Of a stretch of DNA of 63,752 bases, positions 56,972 to 63,752 are shown one piece after another (position 1 is the stretch's first letter; each line of letters begins with the position of its first letter). The position numbers and the translations under genes were made by a program. The DNA is from Acidimicrobiaceae bacterium (GTDB taxonomy: Bacteria > Actinomycetota > Acidimicrobiia > Acidimicrobiales > Poriferisodalaceae), in contig PBHE01000050.1 of the NCBI GenBank assembly GCA_002719335.1, positions 1 through 63,752 on the forward strand. The letters are read 5' to 3'. The notes beneath the pieces were generated by a model that ran no database searches, was not told where the DNA came from, and saw nothing but the letters and a program-made list of their open reading frames with translations.

Positions 56972-59249
56972 GGCAACTCTCACCGAACTTCGGCGAAACG
57001 TGATTGAAGAAACAGATCTCTCTGTGTGGGAAATCCCCCAAGCGTTGTCCGACGTCACTGACGGATTCCTCACCGACCTTTACGCTCGCGAGATTCAAAT
57101 TGATAGCGGTGTCGCGCTTGTGGCGTTGGGCGGCTACGGAAGATCTGAGCTTTCCCCATCAAGCGATCTCGATTTAATGCTCGTCCATAACGATCGGGAT
57201 GATATTGATTCACTTGCTGATCGAATCTGGTACCCGCTTTGGGACGAAGGATTCAAATTAGGGCACTCAGTAAGGTCAGTAGACCAAACTTTGAGGCTGG
57301 CCGCGACGGACCTTGAAACCGCCACAAGTCTCCTGAATGCGCGACTTGTCACCGGAGATTTCTCGTTAGTCCAAGATTTGCTTGCTCGTAACGAAATGCA
57401 GTGGGCTGATCAAACTTCAGATCGACTTGACGAACTTGCACGCAATGTCGCACGTCGTCACCGACTTGCCGGAGAGGTCGCATTCTTACTTGAGCCGGAC
57501 TTGAAGGAAGGTCGTGGCGGTCTGCGCGACGTGCACGCGATTGATTGGGCTGCGCGAGCAGGAGTACAAGTCACTGTTCATGATCGCGAACTGCTTGATG
57601 CTGCCTACCGCGTATTACTCGAAGCGCGAGTGGAATTACATCGAATAAGCGGCAAACGCGGAGACGTCCTGCTGCTTGAAGAGCAAGACTCCGTTGCAGC
57701 AGCCCTGGGAGACCCTGATGCTGACCTGCTGATGGGGCGTATCGCGGCGGCGGCGAGGCGGATTGCCTACCTCAGCGATGAAACTTGGCGGCGCATCGAC
57801 TCAGAGTCACATGATCCCACTTTGGAAAACATCGAGGTTGCTGGGCTTCGGGTTATCGATAACGAAATCGTCATTGTCGGTGACCCTTCGAGCGATCCGC
57901 TTTTGGTGCTGCACGCCGCCGTCCAGGCCTCGAAATCGGGCCTTCCCTTGGCAAGGGAATCCCTGGGACGTCTTGCGCAGCGGCAGCCAGATCTTCCTGA
58001 CCCGTGGCCTCAAGGCGCCCGAGAGTTATTTGTGGAATTACTCAGAGGCGGTCCCCGAGCTATTCCCGTCATTGAATCCCTTGACTATTTCGAAGTTTGG
58101 AGTCGCCTCCTCCCTGAATGGACACCCAATCGGGCGCGCCCTCAACGGAACGTATACCACCGCTTCACCGTGGATCGACACCTATTGGAGACAGTTGCCG
58201 AAGCAACACGTTTGGCGCACCGCGTGCCACGGTCTGACCTTCTACTCGTGGCAGCATTGTTGCACGATATAGGTAAGGGATATCCGGGAGATCACACTGA
58301 AGTAGGGATGAGGCTCGTCGGTCCGATTGCATCGCGTTGTGGGTTCTCCGAGCGCGATTCGCTCGTATTAACTCGACTTGTGGAACATCATCTTTTGTTG
58401 CCTGATGTGGCGACGCGTCGAGATCTCGACGACGCACAGACATTGCGAGCCGTCGCAGAGAAAGTACAAACCGTCGATTTTTTGGAATTGCTCGCTGCGT
58501 TAACCGAGGCGGATTCGATCGCGACAGGTCCAACTGCATGGGGTGATTGGAAAGCCCACTTAGTCCAAACCCTCACAGAAAGTACGGCGGACTTCATATC
58601 TAGTGATGGAACAACCAACAGAAAACGGCGATCGTTTGTCGACGAGCACATCGAAGGCTTAATGGCTGAAGGGGAAACGGTCGTCGAAGGCTCCGGCGAC
58701 ACCGTGACGATTGTGGCCCCCGACCGAACTGGGGTCTTCAGCAAAGCAGCGGGTGCATTAGCCCTGCGAGGTTTAGACGTATTGCAGGCCGATGCCTACT
58801 CCAGTGATGCAGGCATGGCAGTATCTCAATTTCGCGTTGCTGAGCCTGACACGCCCGTCGACTGGAATCGAGTTACTGATGACGTTCATGAATGCTTGAG
58901 AGGCCACCTCGCTATTGACGCCCGCATAGCTGAACGTGCCCGCGTGTATCGACGCAGAACCGCCCTAGCCGCCAAACCCGCCGCGACCCGAGTCACCTTC
59001 GACATCGAATCGGCTACCGACGCGACGATTATTGAAGTGCACACCGAAGATCACATCGGTGTGCTCTACCACTTGACCCGAACCCTCGCTGAAATGGGGC
59101 TCGATATTCGTTCGGCAAAAATTCAGACCATTTCGAACGAAGTTGTCGACACATTCTACGTAACAGGGTCAAATGGTCCGATACTGGAGGACCTCCACCG
59201 CCGAGAAATCAGTGCCGCTCTTCGACATGCTCTCATGCTGGTTGAGTGA
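56964..59249 (+). CDS. glnD: PII uridylyltransferase / uridylyl-removing enzyme
   Basis: A 761-residue bifunctional sensor of glutamine that modifies PII (GlnB). The nucleotidyltransferase site is GGYGRSELSPSSDLDLM (about 50-66), with GRGGLRDVHAIDW after it; the HD removing domain shows LLHDIGKGYPGDHTEVG (about 432-448); two ACT domains follow (VTIVAPDRTGVFSKAAGALA and IEVHTEDHIGVLYHLTRTLA). Start ATG 56964; a TTG at 56952 would add 4 residues. No glnB or amtB neighbours, unlike in many actinobacteria. Confidence 0.95.
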   Translation: MAEATLTELRRNVIEETDLSVWEIPQALSDVTDGFLTDLYAREIQIDSGVALVALGGYGRSELSPSSDLDLMLVHNDRDDIDSLADRIWYPLWDEGFKLGHSVRSVDQTLRLAATDLETATSLLNARLVTGDFSLVQDLLARNEMQWADQTSDRLDELARNVARRHRLAGEVAFLLEPDLKEGRGGLRDVHAIDWAARAGVQVTVHDRELLDAAYRVLLEARVELHRISGKRGDVLLLEEQDSVAAALGDPDADLLMGRIAAAARRIAYLSDETWRRIDSESHDPTLENIEVAGLRVIDNEIVIVGDPSSDPLLVLHAAVQASKSGLPLARESLGRLAQRQPDLPDPWPQGARELFVELLRGGPRAIPVIESLDYFEVWSRLLPEWTPNRARPQRNVYHRFTVDRHLLETVAEATRLAHRVPRSDLLLVAALLHDIGKGYPGDHTEVGMRLVGPIASRCGFSERDSLVLTRLVEHHLLLPDVATRRDLDDAQTLRAVAEKVQTVDFLELLAALTEADSIATGPTAWGDWKAHLVQTLTESTADFISSDGTTNRKRRSFVDEHIEGLMAEGETVVEGSGDTVTIVAPDRTGVFSKAAGALALRGLDVLQADAYSSDAGMAVSQFRVAEPDTPVDWNRVTDDVHECLRGHLAIDARIAERARVYRRRTALAAKPAATRVTFDIESATDATIIEVHTEDHIGVLYHLTRTLAEMGLDIRSAKIQTISNEVVDTFYVTGSNGPILEDLHRREISAALRHALMLVE

Positions 59250-59264
59250 CTCGAGTGGTTGACG

Positions 59265-59966
59265 GTGACGAGTAACCTCTCGCAAATGCCAGAACGCGCA
59301 ACCGGACAGGACTTACTTGGGTGGGCGGAGGCGCTGTCCGGAATTGCTCGGACCGGCTTGGGGTTCACCGAAAGCCTTTACGAAAAGGAACGTTACGAAG
59401 AGATTTTGAAAGTCGCTTCCCACATTCGCAGCGCGGTCAACGCGGACCCAGACATAGATGCTGTGGCAGACGAATGGATGCGAATCGTCGGTCAGGGAGT
59501 GTCAGGCTACGTAACCCCTAAAGCCGCCGTGGGTGCCGTAGTCGGTAACGAAAAAAATGAGATTCTGCTGGTTCAACGCGCCGACAGCGGGGTATGGCTA
59601 TACCCAACTGGATGGGCAGATATCGGTTACTCACCTGTTGAAGTGGCTATGAAAGAGGTATACGAGGAAACAGGTGTTCACTGTGAGCCGCTGTCGTTAA
59701 TTTCGATTGTGGACGGGATGCGGCAAGGTTTCACTCGGATACCTCTCTATTCGATGGTCTTTCATTGCAGAGCAATAGGCGGTGAACTCCAGGCCCATCC
59801 GCTGGAAACTAGCGATGTGGGATGGTTCGCGCGTGATTCATTGCCTGAGCCGTTGGCAGGTTTAGAGAGATGGGTTGACACCGCCTTCGATGCGATCGAA
59901 GGAAAGGTGAAATCAGTCGAATTTGATTCTCCGCGCTCATTGCCATGGGAAGAGGAACCAAAATAA
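59265..59966 (+). CDS. NUDIX hydrolase with N-terminal helical domain
   Basis: A 233-residue protein. The N-terminal 80 residues resemble the Nudix_N_2 helical domain (LLGWAEALSGIARTGLGFTE). The NUDIX box is GWADIGYSPVEVAMKEVYEE with T-G-V, with Lys in place of the usual Arg before EV (KEVYEETG, about 115-130), and VGNEKNEILLVQRADSG precedes it. Family members act on NADH, GDP-mannose-like or pyrophosphate nucleotides. GTG at 59265 is chosen; TTG 59259 and ATG 59286 are in frame. It follows glnD by 15 bp. Confidence 0.85.
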   Translation: MTSNLSQMPERATGQDLLGWAEALSGIARTGLGFTESLYEKERYEEILKVASHIRSAVNADPDIDAVADEWMRIVGQGVSGYVTPKAAVGAVVGNEKNEILLVQRADSGVWLYPTGWADIGYSPVEVAMKEVYEETGVHCEPLSLISIVDGMRQGFTRIPLYSMVFHCRAIGGELQAHPLETSDVGWFARDSLPEPLAGLERWVDTAFDAIEGKVKSVEFDSPRSLPWEEEPK

Positions 59967-59984
59967 AGAACGATCGACCGAGCC

Positions 59985-60869
59985 TTACTCGTCTTGTTGA
60001 CGCAGAAACTGCTCAAGTTCATCGATCATGACTTCGGGATCGTCCGCCATATCAGTGAGTTCGTCGGTCGCGTCGTCAAGAAGCCCTTGTGCGTACTCGG
60101 CGAGGTTAGGGTCGCTTTCCACTAGTTCGTTGATTTGACGGTCATAAGTGGCCGCAGCGATTTGCAGGTCAGTTGCCCCTAGGGGGATGTCGAGGAAGTC
60201 CACGATTCGTTGCACCAACGCAAGAGCGGCTTTAGGGGAGGGATTGTGGCCGATATAGGAAGGAACCGCGGCCCAAAACGAAAGACTGTCGAAGCCCCCG
60301 CGATGGAAAGTATCGTTGAGAACGCCAATAATTCCGGTAGGGCCCTCGTACTGAGAAGGAGTCAGCCCAAGCTCTAGATTTATGACCTCATTGCTGGAAG
60401 CACCCACCACATCAACTGGACTTTGATGGTGGGTATCAGTCAATAGAGCCCCCAATGTGACGACAGTTTGCGCCGACAGTTGGTGTGCCACTGAAACCAG
60501 CGCTTCTGAAAAAGTGCGCCAGCGGAGCCTAGGTTCGATTCCCAGTATGGTTATGAGTGGACGACCGTCATCAAGTTCTCCCACTCGAACCTCATTGATC
60601 GGCCAGTCAATGCGACGCTCGTCGCCTTCTAGCCTCACGTTGGGTCGTACTGACGCGAAGTCGTAGAAATACTCAGGGTCTATTGTGGCTACTTGCCGAC
60701 AGTCATAACGGCGTGTCAGATAACCCACAGCCTCGGTTGCGGCATCTCCTGCGTCGTTCCAACCTGTGAAAGCTGAGAGGAGCACAGCATTTTCCAAGAC
60801 GGGATGTTCGCTCCAGTCGACGTGTTCCACGTCGAAAAGGCTATCTGCGGATCTCGCGATCCGTACCAT
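59985..60869 (-). CDS. PAC2 family protein
   Basis: A 294-residue PAC2 (proteasome-assembly-chaperone 2-like) protein. LSAFTGWNDAGDAATEAVGY (about 32-51) is the family motif, with SAVHTPTVVTLGALLTDTHHQ-type strands (TVVTLGALLTDTHHQ) and LSFWAAVPSYIGHNPSPKAA (about 195-214). The tail, DMADDPEVMIDELEQFL, is acidic. These ATP-grasp-adjacent proteins are common in actinobacteria; function unknown. ATG 60869 is chosen; a TTG at 60890 would leave only 4 bp before the divergent GNAT start. Confidence 0.85.
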   Translation of the reverse strand: MVRIARSADSLFDVEHVDWSEHPVLENAVLLSAFTGWNDAGDAATEAVGYLTRRYDCRQVATIDPEYFYDFASVRPNVRLEGDERRIDWPINEVRVGELDDGRPLITILGIEPRLRWRTFSEALVSVAHQLSAQTVVTLGALLTDTHHQSPVDVVGASSNEVINLELGLTPSQYEGPTGIIGVLNDTFHRGGFDSLSFWAAVPSYIGHNPSPKAALALVQRIVDFLDIPLGATDLQIAAATYDRQINELVESDPNLAEYAQGLLDDATDELTDMADDPEVMIDELEQFLRQQDE

Positions 60870-60894
60870 AAAGACGTTGATCGGGAGCAATCCA

Positions 60895-61326
60895 ATGACG
60901 ATTGAGATCAGTATTTGTGATGAAGTGAATGATGCTGTAGTCGCGGCCTTTGCTGAACTGGTACCTCAGCTCTCTCGGTCTTCGTCTCCCCCTACCGCCG
61001 AAGAGTTGAACAAAATTGTTGCTCACGAAGCGTCGACCATCCTTCTTGCCTCCGAAGGGACGACCATCCTGGGCTCAATGACCCTTGTTCTTTTCCCGAT
61101 TCCTACGGGAATACGAGCGTGGATAGAAGACGTAGTAGTTGATGAGAGCGCTCGAGGTCGCGGCGTAGGCGAGGCACTTAATCGGCGCGCCCTAACAATC
61201 GCGTTGAATGCGGGAGCCCAAACGGTTGATCTCACCTCTCGCCCTTCACGCGACGCCGCCAACAGGCTGTACCAACGCCTCGGGTTTGTGGCTAGAGAGA
61301 CAAATGTTTATCGCTACGAGGCTTAG
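60895..61326 (+). CDS. GNAT-family N-acetyltransferase
   Basis: A 143-residue acetyltransferase. The acetyl-CoA motif is VDESARGRGVGEALNRRALT (about 82-101), followed by DLTSRPSRDAANRLYQRLGF. ATG 60895 has GGGAG about 7 bases before it. Divergent from the PAC2 gene with only 25 bp between starts. It overlaps the globin gene by up to 23 bp. Substrate unknown. Confidence 0.86.
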   Translation: MTIEISICDEVNDAVVAAFAELVPQLSRSSSPPTAEELNKIVAHEASTILLASEGTTILGSMTLVLFPIPTGIRAWIEDVVVDESARGRGVGEALNRRALTIALNAGAQTVDLTSRPSRDAANRLYQRLGFVARETNVYRYEA

Positions 61327-61717
61327 AACATTGAACAACCAGGCAGACGAAAGTGTGTATGAACTAGTCGGTGGATTGCAATGGTTCCATGATCTGTGTT
61401 CTCGTTTCTATCAGCGAGTAGCGACCGACGAAGTGCTTCGACCTCTCTACCCCGATGACTTGGAGCCGTCCCGCCACTGGCTTGCGCTTTTCCTTGCACA
61501 ATATTGGGGAGGACCGGGCGATTACTCCATCGATAGGGGGCATCCGAGACTGCGGATGCGTCACATGCATTTACGGATAGGTGCTGCCGAACGAGACTGC
61601 TGGTATCACCACATGGCGGCAGCCGTATCCGAAAGTCGGATTGATGCCGACCTACAAGAAAGAATGCTCGAATATTTCTCAATGGCAGCTAACCATCTCG
61701 TGAACAGTGCAGATTAA
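61304..61717 (+). CDS. Truncated hemoglobin, group II-like
   Basis: A 137-residue truncated globin. VYELVGGLQWFHDLCSRFYQ is the A-B helix region with the B10 Tyr position, LEPSRHWLALFLAQYWGGPG follows, and RMRHMHLRIGAAERDCWYHH holds the proximal His region and a Trp at the G-helix (usual in group II, GlbO-like). Such proteins bind oxygen or nitric oxide. Start ATG 61304 overlaps the GNAT gene; TTG 61331 is an alternative that would shorten it to 128 residues. Confidence 0.9.
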   Translation: MFIATRLRTLNNQADESVYELVGGLQWFHDLCSRFYQRVATDEVLRPLYPDDLEPSRHWLALFLAQYWGGPGDYSIDRGHPRLRMRHMHLRIGAAERDCWYHHMAAAVSESRIDADLQERMLEYFSMAANHLVNSAD

Positions 61718-61773
61718 ATAGCTTCGATCCTTATAATCCCAGTAAAATCTGTTCTCCTAAGAGGGGATTGAGG

Positions 61774-62298
61774 ATGGACCAAACCGCGATTGATTTAGGT
61801 CTATTACTTCTGCGACTTGTTTTAGGAGTGACGCTCGCACTCCACGGCCTCGCCAAATACCGGGGGGGAATCGGCGGGGTTGGCCAATGGTTCGAGGGTG
61901 AGGGCTTAAGGCCGGGCATAGTCCACGCCCACCTTGCAGCGTCAAGCGAATTGGTCTTCGGTGGCGGAGTAGCTGCGGGTCTTCTGACGCCCCTGAGTTG
62001 TATGGGATATGTGGGAGTCATGGTCGTCGCAGGTTGGGTAGGTCATCGAAAGAACGGATTCTTCATCATTAAAGAAGGATGGGAATACGTGTTTGTGCTT
62101 GCCGCAGCCACGGCCTCATTGGCATTGCTTGGGCCTGGGTCATGGTCGCTTGATAACGCTCTGGGCTTGACGCAATGGTTCCATGATCGGAGCGCTTTGG
62201 GGTGGTTTACCCTGGCACTATTGGGTGGAGTCGGTTGCGCTGTCGCGCTGCTGATCGGTTTCTACCGTCCCAATACAGACGAAGAGCCCCCTGCATAG
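61774..62298 (+). CDS. DoxX-family membrane protein
   Basis: A 174-residue protein with four hydrophobic helices. GLLLLRLVLGVTLALHGLAKYRG (about 8-30) is the DoxX start, then LAASSELVFGGGVAAGLLTP and MGYVGVMVVAGWVGHRKNGF (about 70-89). Members are linked to quinone or sulfur redox in the membrane, though the role is not settled. ATG 61774 has GAGGGG and GAGG upstream. TTG 61768 would add two residues. Confidence 0.88.
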   Translation: MDQTAIDLGLLLLRLVLGVTLALHGLAKYRGGIGGVGQWFEGEGLRPGIVHAHLAASSELVFGGGVAAGLLTPLSCMGYVGVMVVAGWVGHRKNGFFIIKEGWEYVFVLAAATASLALLGPGSWSLDNALGLTQWFHDRSALGWFTLALLGGVGCAVALLIGFYRPNTDEEPPA

Positions 62299-62316
62299 CC
62301 TCGTACACTGCGCGAC

Positions 62317-62742
62317 GTGCCCAGCCAAACATGGGACCTACGGGTCAAGCTCCTTCGATATTCCGGTGTGTCGATTGTTGCAATTGCTGTGACCCAAAGC
62401 TCGTTGTGGATCGGACTGGTAGTGATTCACTGGCCAGCGGTCGGCGCGAACATCGTCGCGGTGTCGATCGGTGCACTACCGGCGTACCTACTGAATCGAT
62501 CGTGGGTCTGGCGTCGAACCGAACGGCACTCAGTGCGGGATGAAATCTTGCCGTTCTGGGTATACAGCCTTGCTGGACTTGCCCTTTCGTCAGTTCTTGT
62601 TGGTATCGCCGATCAATGGTCAAGTTCGACGCCCATCGTGATGTTGGCAAACTTGACGACATACGGCTTGCTTTGGGTGGGCAAGTTTTTCCTATTAGAA
62701 AAGATCCTCTTTAGAAGGCCTCGATGTGATGATGCGAACTGA
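62317..62742 (+). CDS. GtrA-family membrane protein
   Basis: A 141-residue four-helix GtrA protein. KLLRYSGVSIVAIAVTQSSL and VSIGALPAYLLNRSWVWRR (about 49-67) match the family, with TTYGLLWVGKFFLLEKILFR near the end. GtrA proteins are thought to move polyprenyl-linked sugars across the membrane in cell-surface glycosylation. Start GTG 62317. It overlaps the methyltransferase gene by 17 bp. Confidence 0.85.
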   Translation: MPSQTWDLRVKLLRYSGVSIVAIAVTQSSLWIGLVVIHWPAVGANIVAVSIGALPAYLLNRSWVWRRTERHSVRDEILPFWVYSLAGLALSSVLVGIADQWSSSTPIVMLANLTTYGLLWVGKFFLLEKILFRRPRCDDAN

Positions 62743-63352
62743 TCTGGAAAGAGCAGCGCGTTCAGCGCGAGGGTTTATGCCCCACGACGAAGGTTTGTGT
62801 CTTTATCAGACAGTGCTTGAGATCACAGTCCAGGGGCCAATCGTGGAAGTGGGTTCTTACTGCGGAAAGTCGGCCATCTACATGGGTGCTGCGGCTGCTG
62901 AGACCGGCTCGGTGGTGTTCACCATTGACCACCATCGTGGATCAGAAGAGATGCAAGAAGGCTGGGAGCATCACGACGGTGAAGTTGTAAACCGAGACAC
63001 AGGCAGAATTGATTCATTACCCGCTCTGCGTCGAAATTTAGAAGAAACCGGTCTCGAAGGCTCGGTCGTGCCCATCGTCGGGGATTCCCGACTTGTTGCC
63101 TCACACTGGGAAACGCCGATCTCAATGGTGTTTATCGATGGCGGTCACGGTCCCATCCCTGCCCATGCTGATTATGACGATTGGGCTTCGAAAATAACCC
63201 CAGGCGGATTTCTGGCGATCCACGACGTTTTTCCCGACCCCGCAGATGGAGGTCGCCCTCCCTATGAAATTTTTCTGCGAGCAGTGAACGAAGGCGATTT
63301 TGAAGAGCATGCGGCGGTTGGCAGTCTCCGCGTGTTGCGTAGCTCACCCTGA
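62726..63352 (+). CDS. Class I SAM-dependent methyltransferase
   Basis: A 208-residue Rossmann methyltransferase. GPIVEVGSYCGKSAIYMGAA (about 34-53, SAM motif I with GxYCGKS), VVFTIDHHRGSEEM (motif post I acidic/His), MVFIDGGHGPIPAHADY (about 132-148) and LAIHDVFPDPADGG. Start GTG 62726 has GAAGG 7 bases before it; ATGs at 62729 and 62732 follow. Similar enzymes sit next to prenyltransferase-like genes in actinobacteria, as here. Substrate unknown. Confidence 0.88.
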   Translation: MMMRTDLERAARSARGFMPHDEGLCLYQTVLEITVQGPIVEVGSYCGKSAIYMGAAAAETGSVVFTIDHHRGSEEMQEGWEHHDGEVVNRDTGRIDSLPALRRNLEETGLEGSVVPIVGDSRLVASHWETPISMVFIDGGHGPIPAHADYDDWASKITPGGFLAIHDVFPDPADGGRPPYEIFLRAVNEGDFEEHAAVGSLRVLRSSP

Positions 63353-63368
63353 GAAGCACGCCAACGTT

Positions 63369-63752
63369 TTAGCGAAGCAAAGGCAATCCCTCTCCGATGA
63401 TCAGACGGGACGCTCTCGATCGATGATCAAGTGCGTCTGCGGCTAACACGACCGCCGCGCTGGAATAAGTTGAACGTTCGTTGTCGGGAAAGGTGATGCG
63501 TTCCGGGTAGACCATCCCAGTGAAATACGCACCATCGTTGCTCCGCAATGGGTGAATGCTTTCGAACAGCGTCCGAGCGGTATCTTCGTCGCCGACAGCG
63601 AGATAAGCCATTGCGCACTCACAGGTCTCTGCTGTCGTCACCCACGGCTGATCTGAAACGCATCGCACCCCATGGTTTTCAAGAACGAAATCATCGGATC
63701 GTCCGAGTAGGCGCTGAGAGGCAGTCTCACCCGTGATTGCGCCGGTAAGCAC
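63369..63752 (-). CDS. Prenyltransferase/squalene-cyclase-like protein, 5' end outside the window
   Basis: The C-terminal 127 residues of a protein whose start lies beyond the right edge. It contains QPWVTTAETCECAMAYLAVG and TGMVYPERITFPDNERSTYS, which fit an alpha-alpha barrel of the prenyltransferase/terpene-cyclase-like kind annotated in actinobacteria next to class I methyltransferases. It ends with LIIGEGLPLLR. Exact function cannot be judged from this fragment. It converges with the methyltransferase gene (16 bp apart). Confidence 0.6.
   Translation of the reverse strand: MLTGAITGETASQRLLGRSDDFVLENHGVRCVSDQPWVTTAETCECAMAYLAVGDEDTARTLFESIHPLRSNDGAYFTGMVYPERITFPDNERSTYSSAAVVLAADALDHRSRASRLIIGEGLPLLR

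Overview
The window reads as one ordinary chromosomal stretch of an actinobacterium. It is most likely a marine or aquatic Acidimicrobiia-type lineage; this is inferred from gene content and moderate GC by eye, not from a marker-gene tree. Supporting signs are a DUF3263 plus LytR C-terminal gene pair, a DUF2342 zincin, HemQ-type heme synthesis, a Mycobacterium Sdh1-like succinate dehydrogenase, a PAC2 protein, a MoxR/VWA pair, a DmdC-like acyl-CoA dehydrogenase, and many TANNNT boxes 6-8 bases before start codons, which is the usual layout of leaderless actinobacterial transcripts. I see no phage, insertion sequence, CRISPR array, rRNA or plasmid gene.

Layout: 1-12.5 kb is mainly minus strand: thrS (cut by the left edge), a small membrane protein, dnaE, then sdhCAB and a family 2 glycoside hydrolase. 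A plus-strand HD-domain gene lies between dnaE and sdhB. From 12.6 kb almost everything is plus strand: MoxR ATPase and VWA protein; a TetR regulator, flavin oxidoreductase and STAS protein; nhaA and a HAD hydrolase; the membrane pyrophosphatase hppA; a short-chain dehydrogenase; a degenerate tRNA-Gly; DUF368; topA; then an overlapping MFS-tmk-holB run and tRNA-Thr(CGT). 30.7-36.5 kb holds a zincin, tilS, hpt, a probable dead phosphatase coupled to folB and folK, and lysS. 36.5-41.6 kb holds acyl-CoA metabolism genes (a minus-strand thioesterase divergent from a plus-strand dehydrogenase pair), then minus-strand folP and a polyprenyl synthase. 41.8-46.5 kb holds clpC, ispD, ispF, rlmB and tRNA-Thr(TGT). 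46.6-52.7 kb holds the DUF3263/LytR_C pair, glycerate kinase, CIRCE-controlled groEL, nitrobindin-like protein, fdhD and hemQ. 53-59 kb holds an acyl-CoA dehydrogenase, larE, two uncharacterised small genes and glnD, all start/stop overlapping. The right end has a NUDIX hydrolase, PAC2 protein, acetyltransferase, truncated globin, DoxX, GtrA, a methyltransferase and the end of a probable prenyltransferase-like gene.

Biologically the window encodes core replication, translation, isoprenoid (ispD, ispF, prenyl synthase), folate (folB, folK, folP), protein quality control (clpC, groEL), menaquinone-linked respiration and ion homeostasis. I did not find a clearly new multi-gene defence or secretion system. 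The most unusual items are a phosphatase-fold protein whose catalytic Cys is Lys (CX5R to KX5R) coupled to folB, a dihydropteroate synthase altered in both substrate loops, a stand-alone HD half of a tRNA nucleotidyltransferase, an isolated larE in a tightly coupled operon with two unknown genes and glnD, and a decayed tRNA-Gly.
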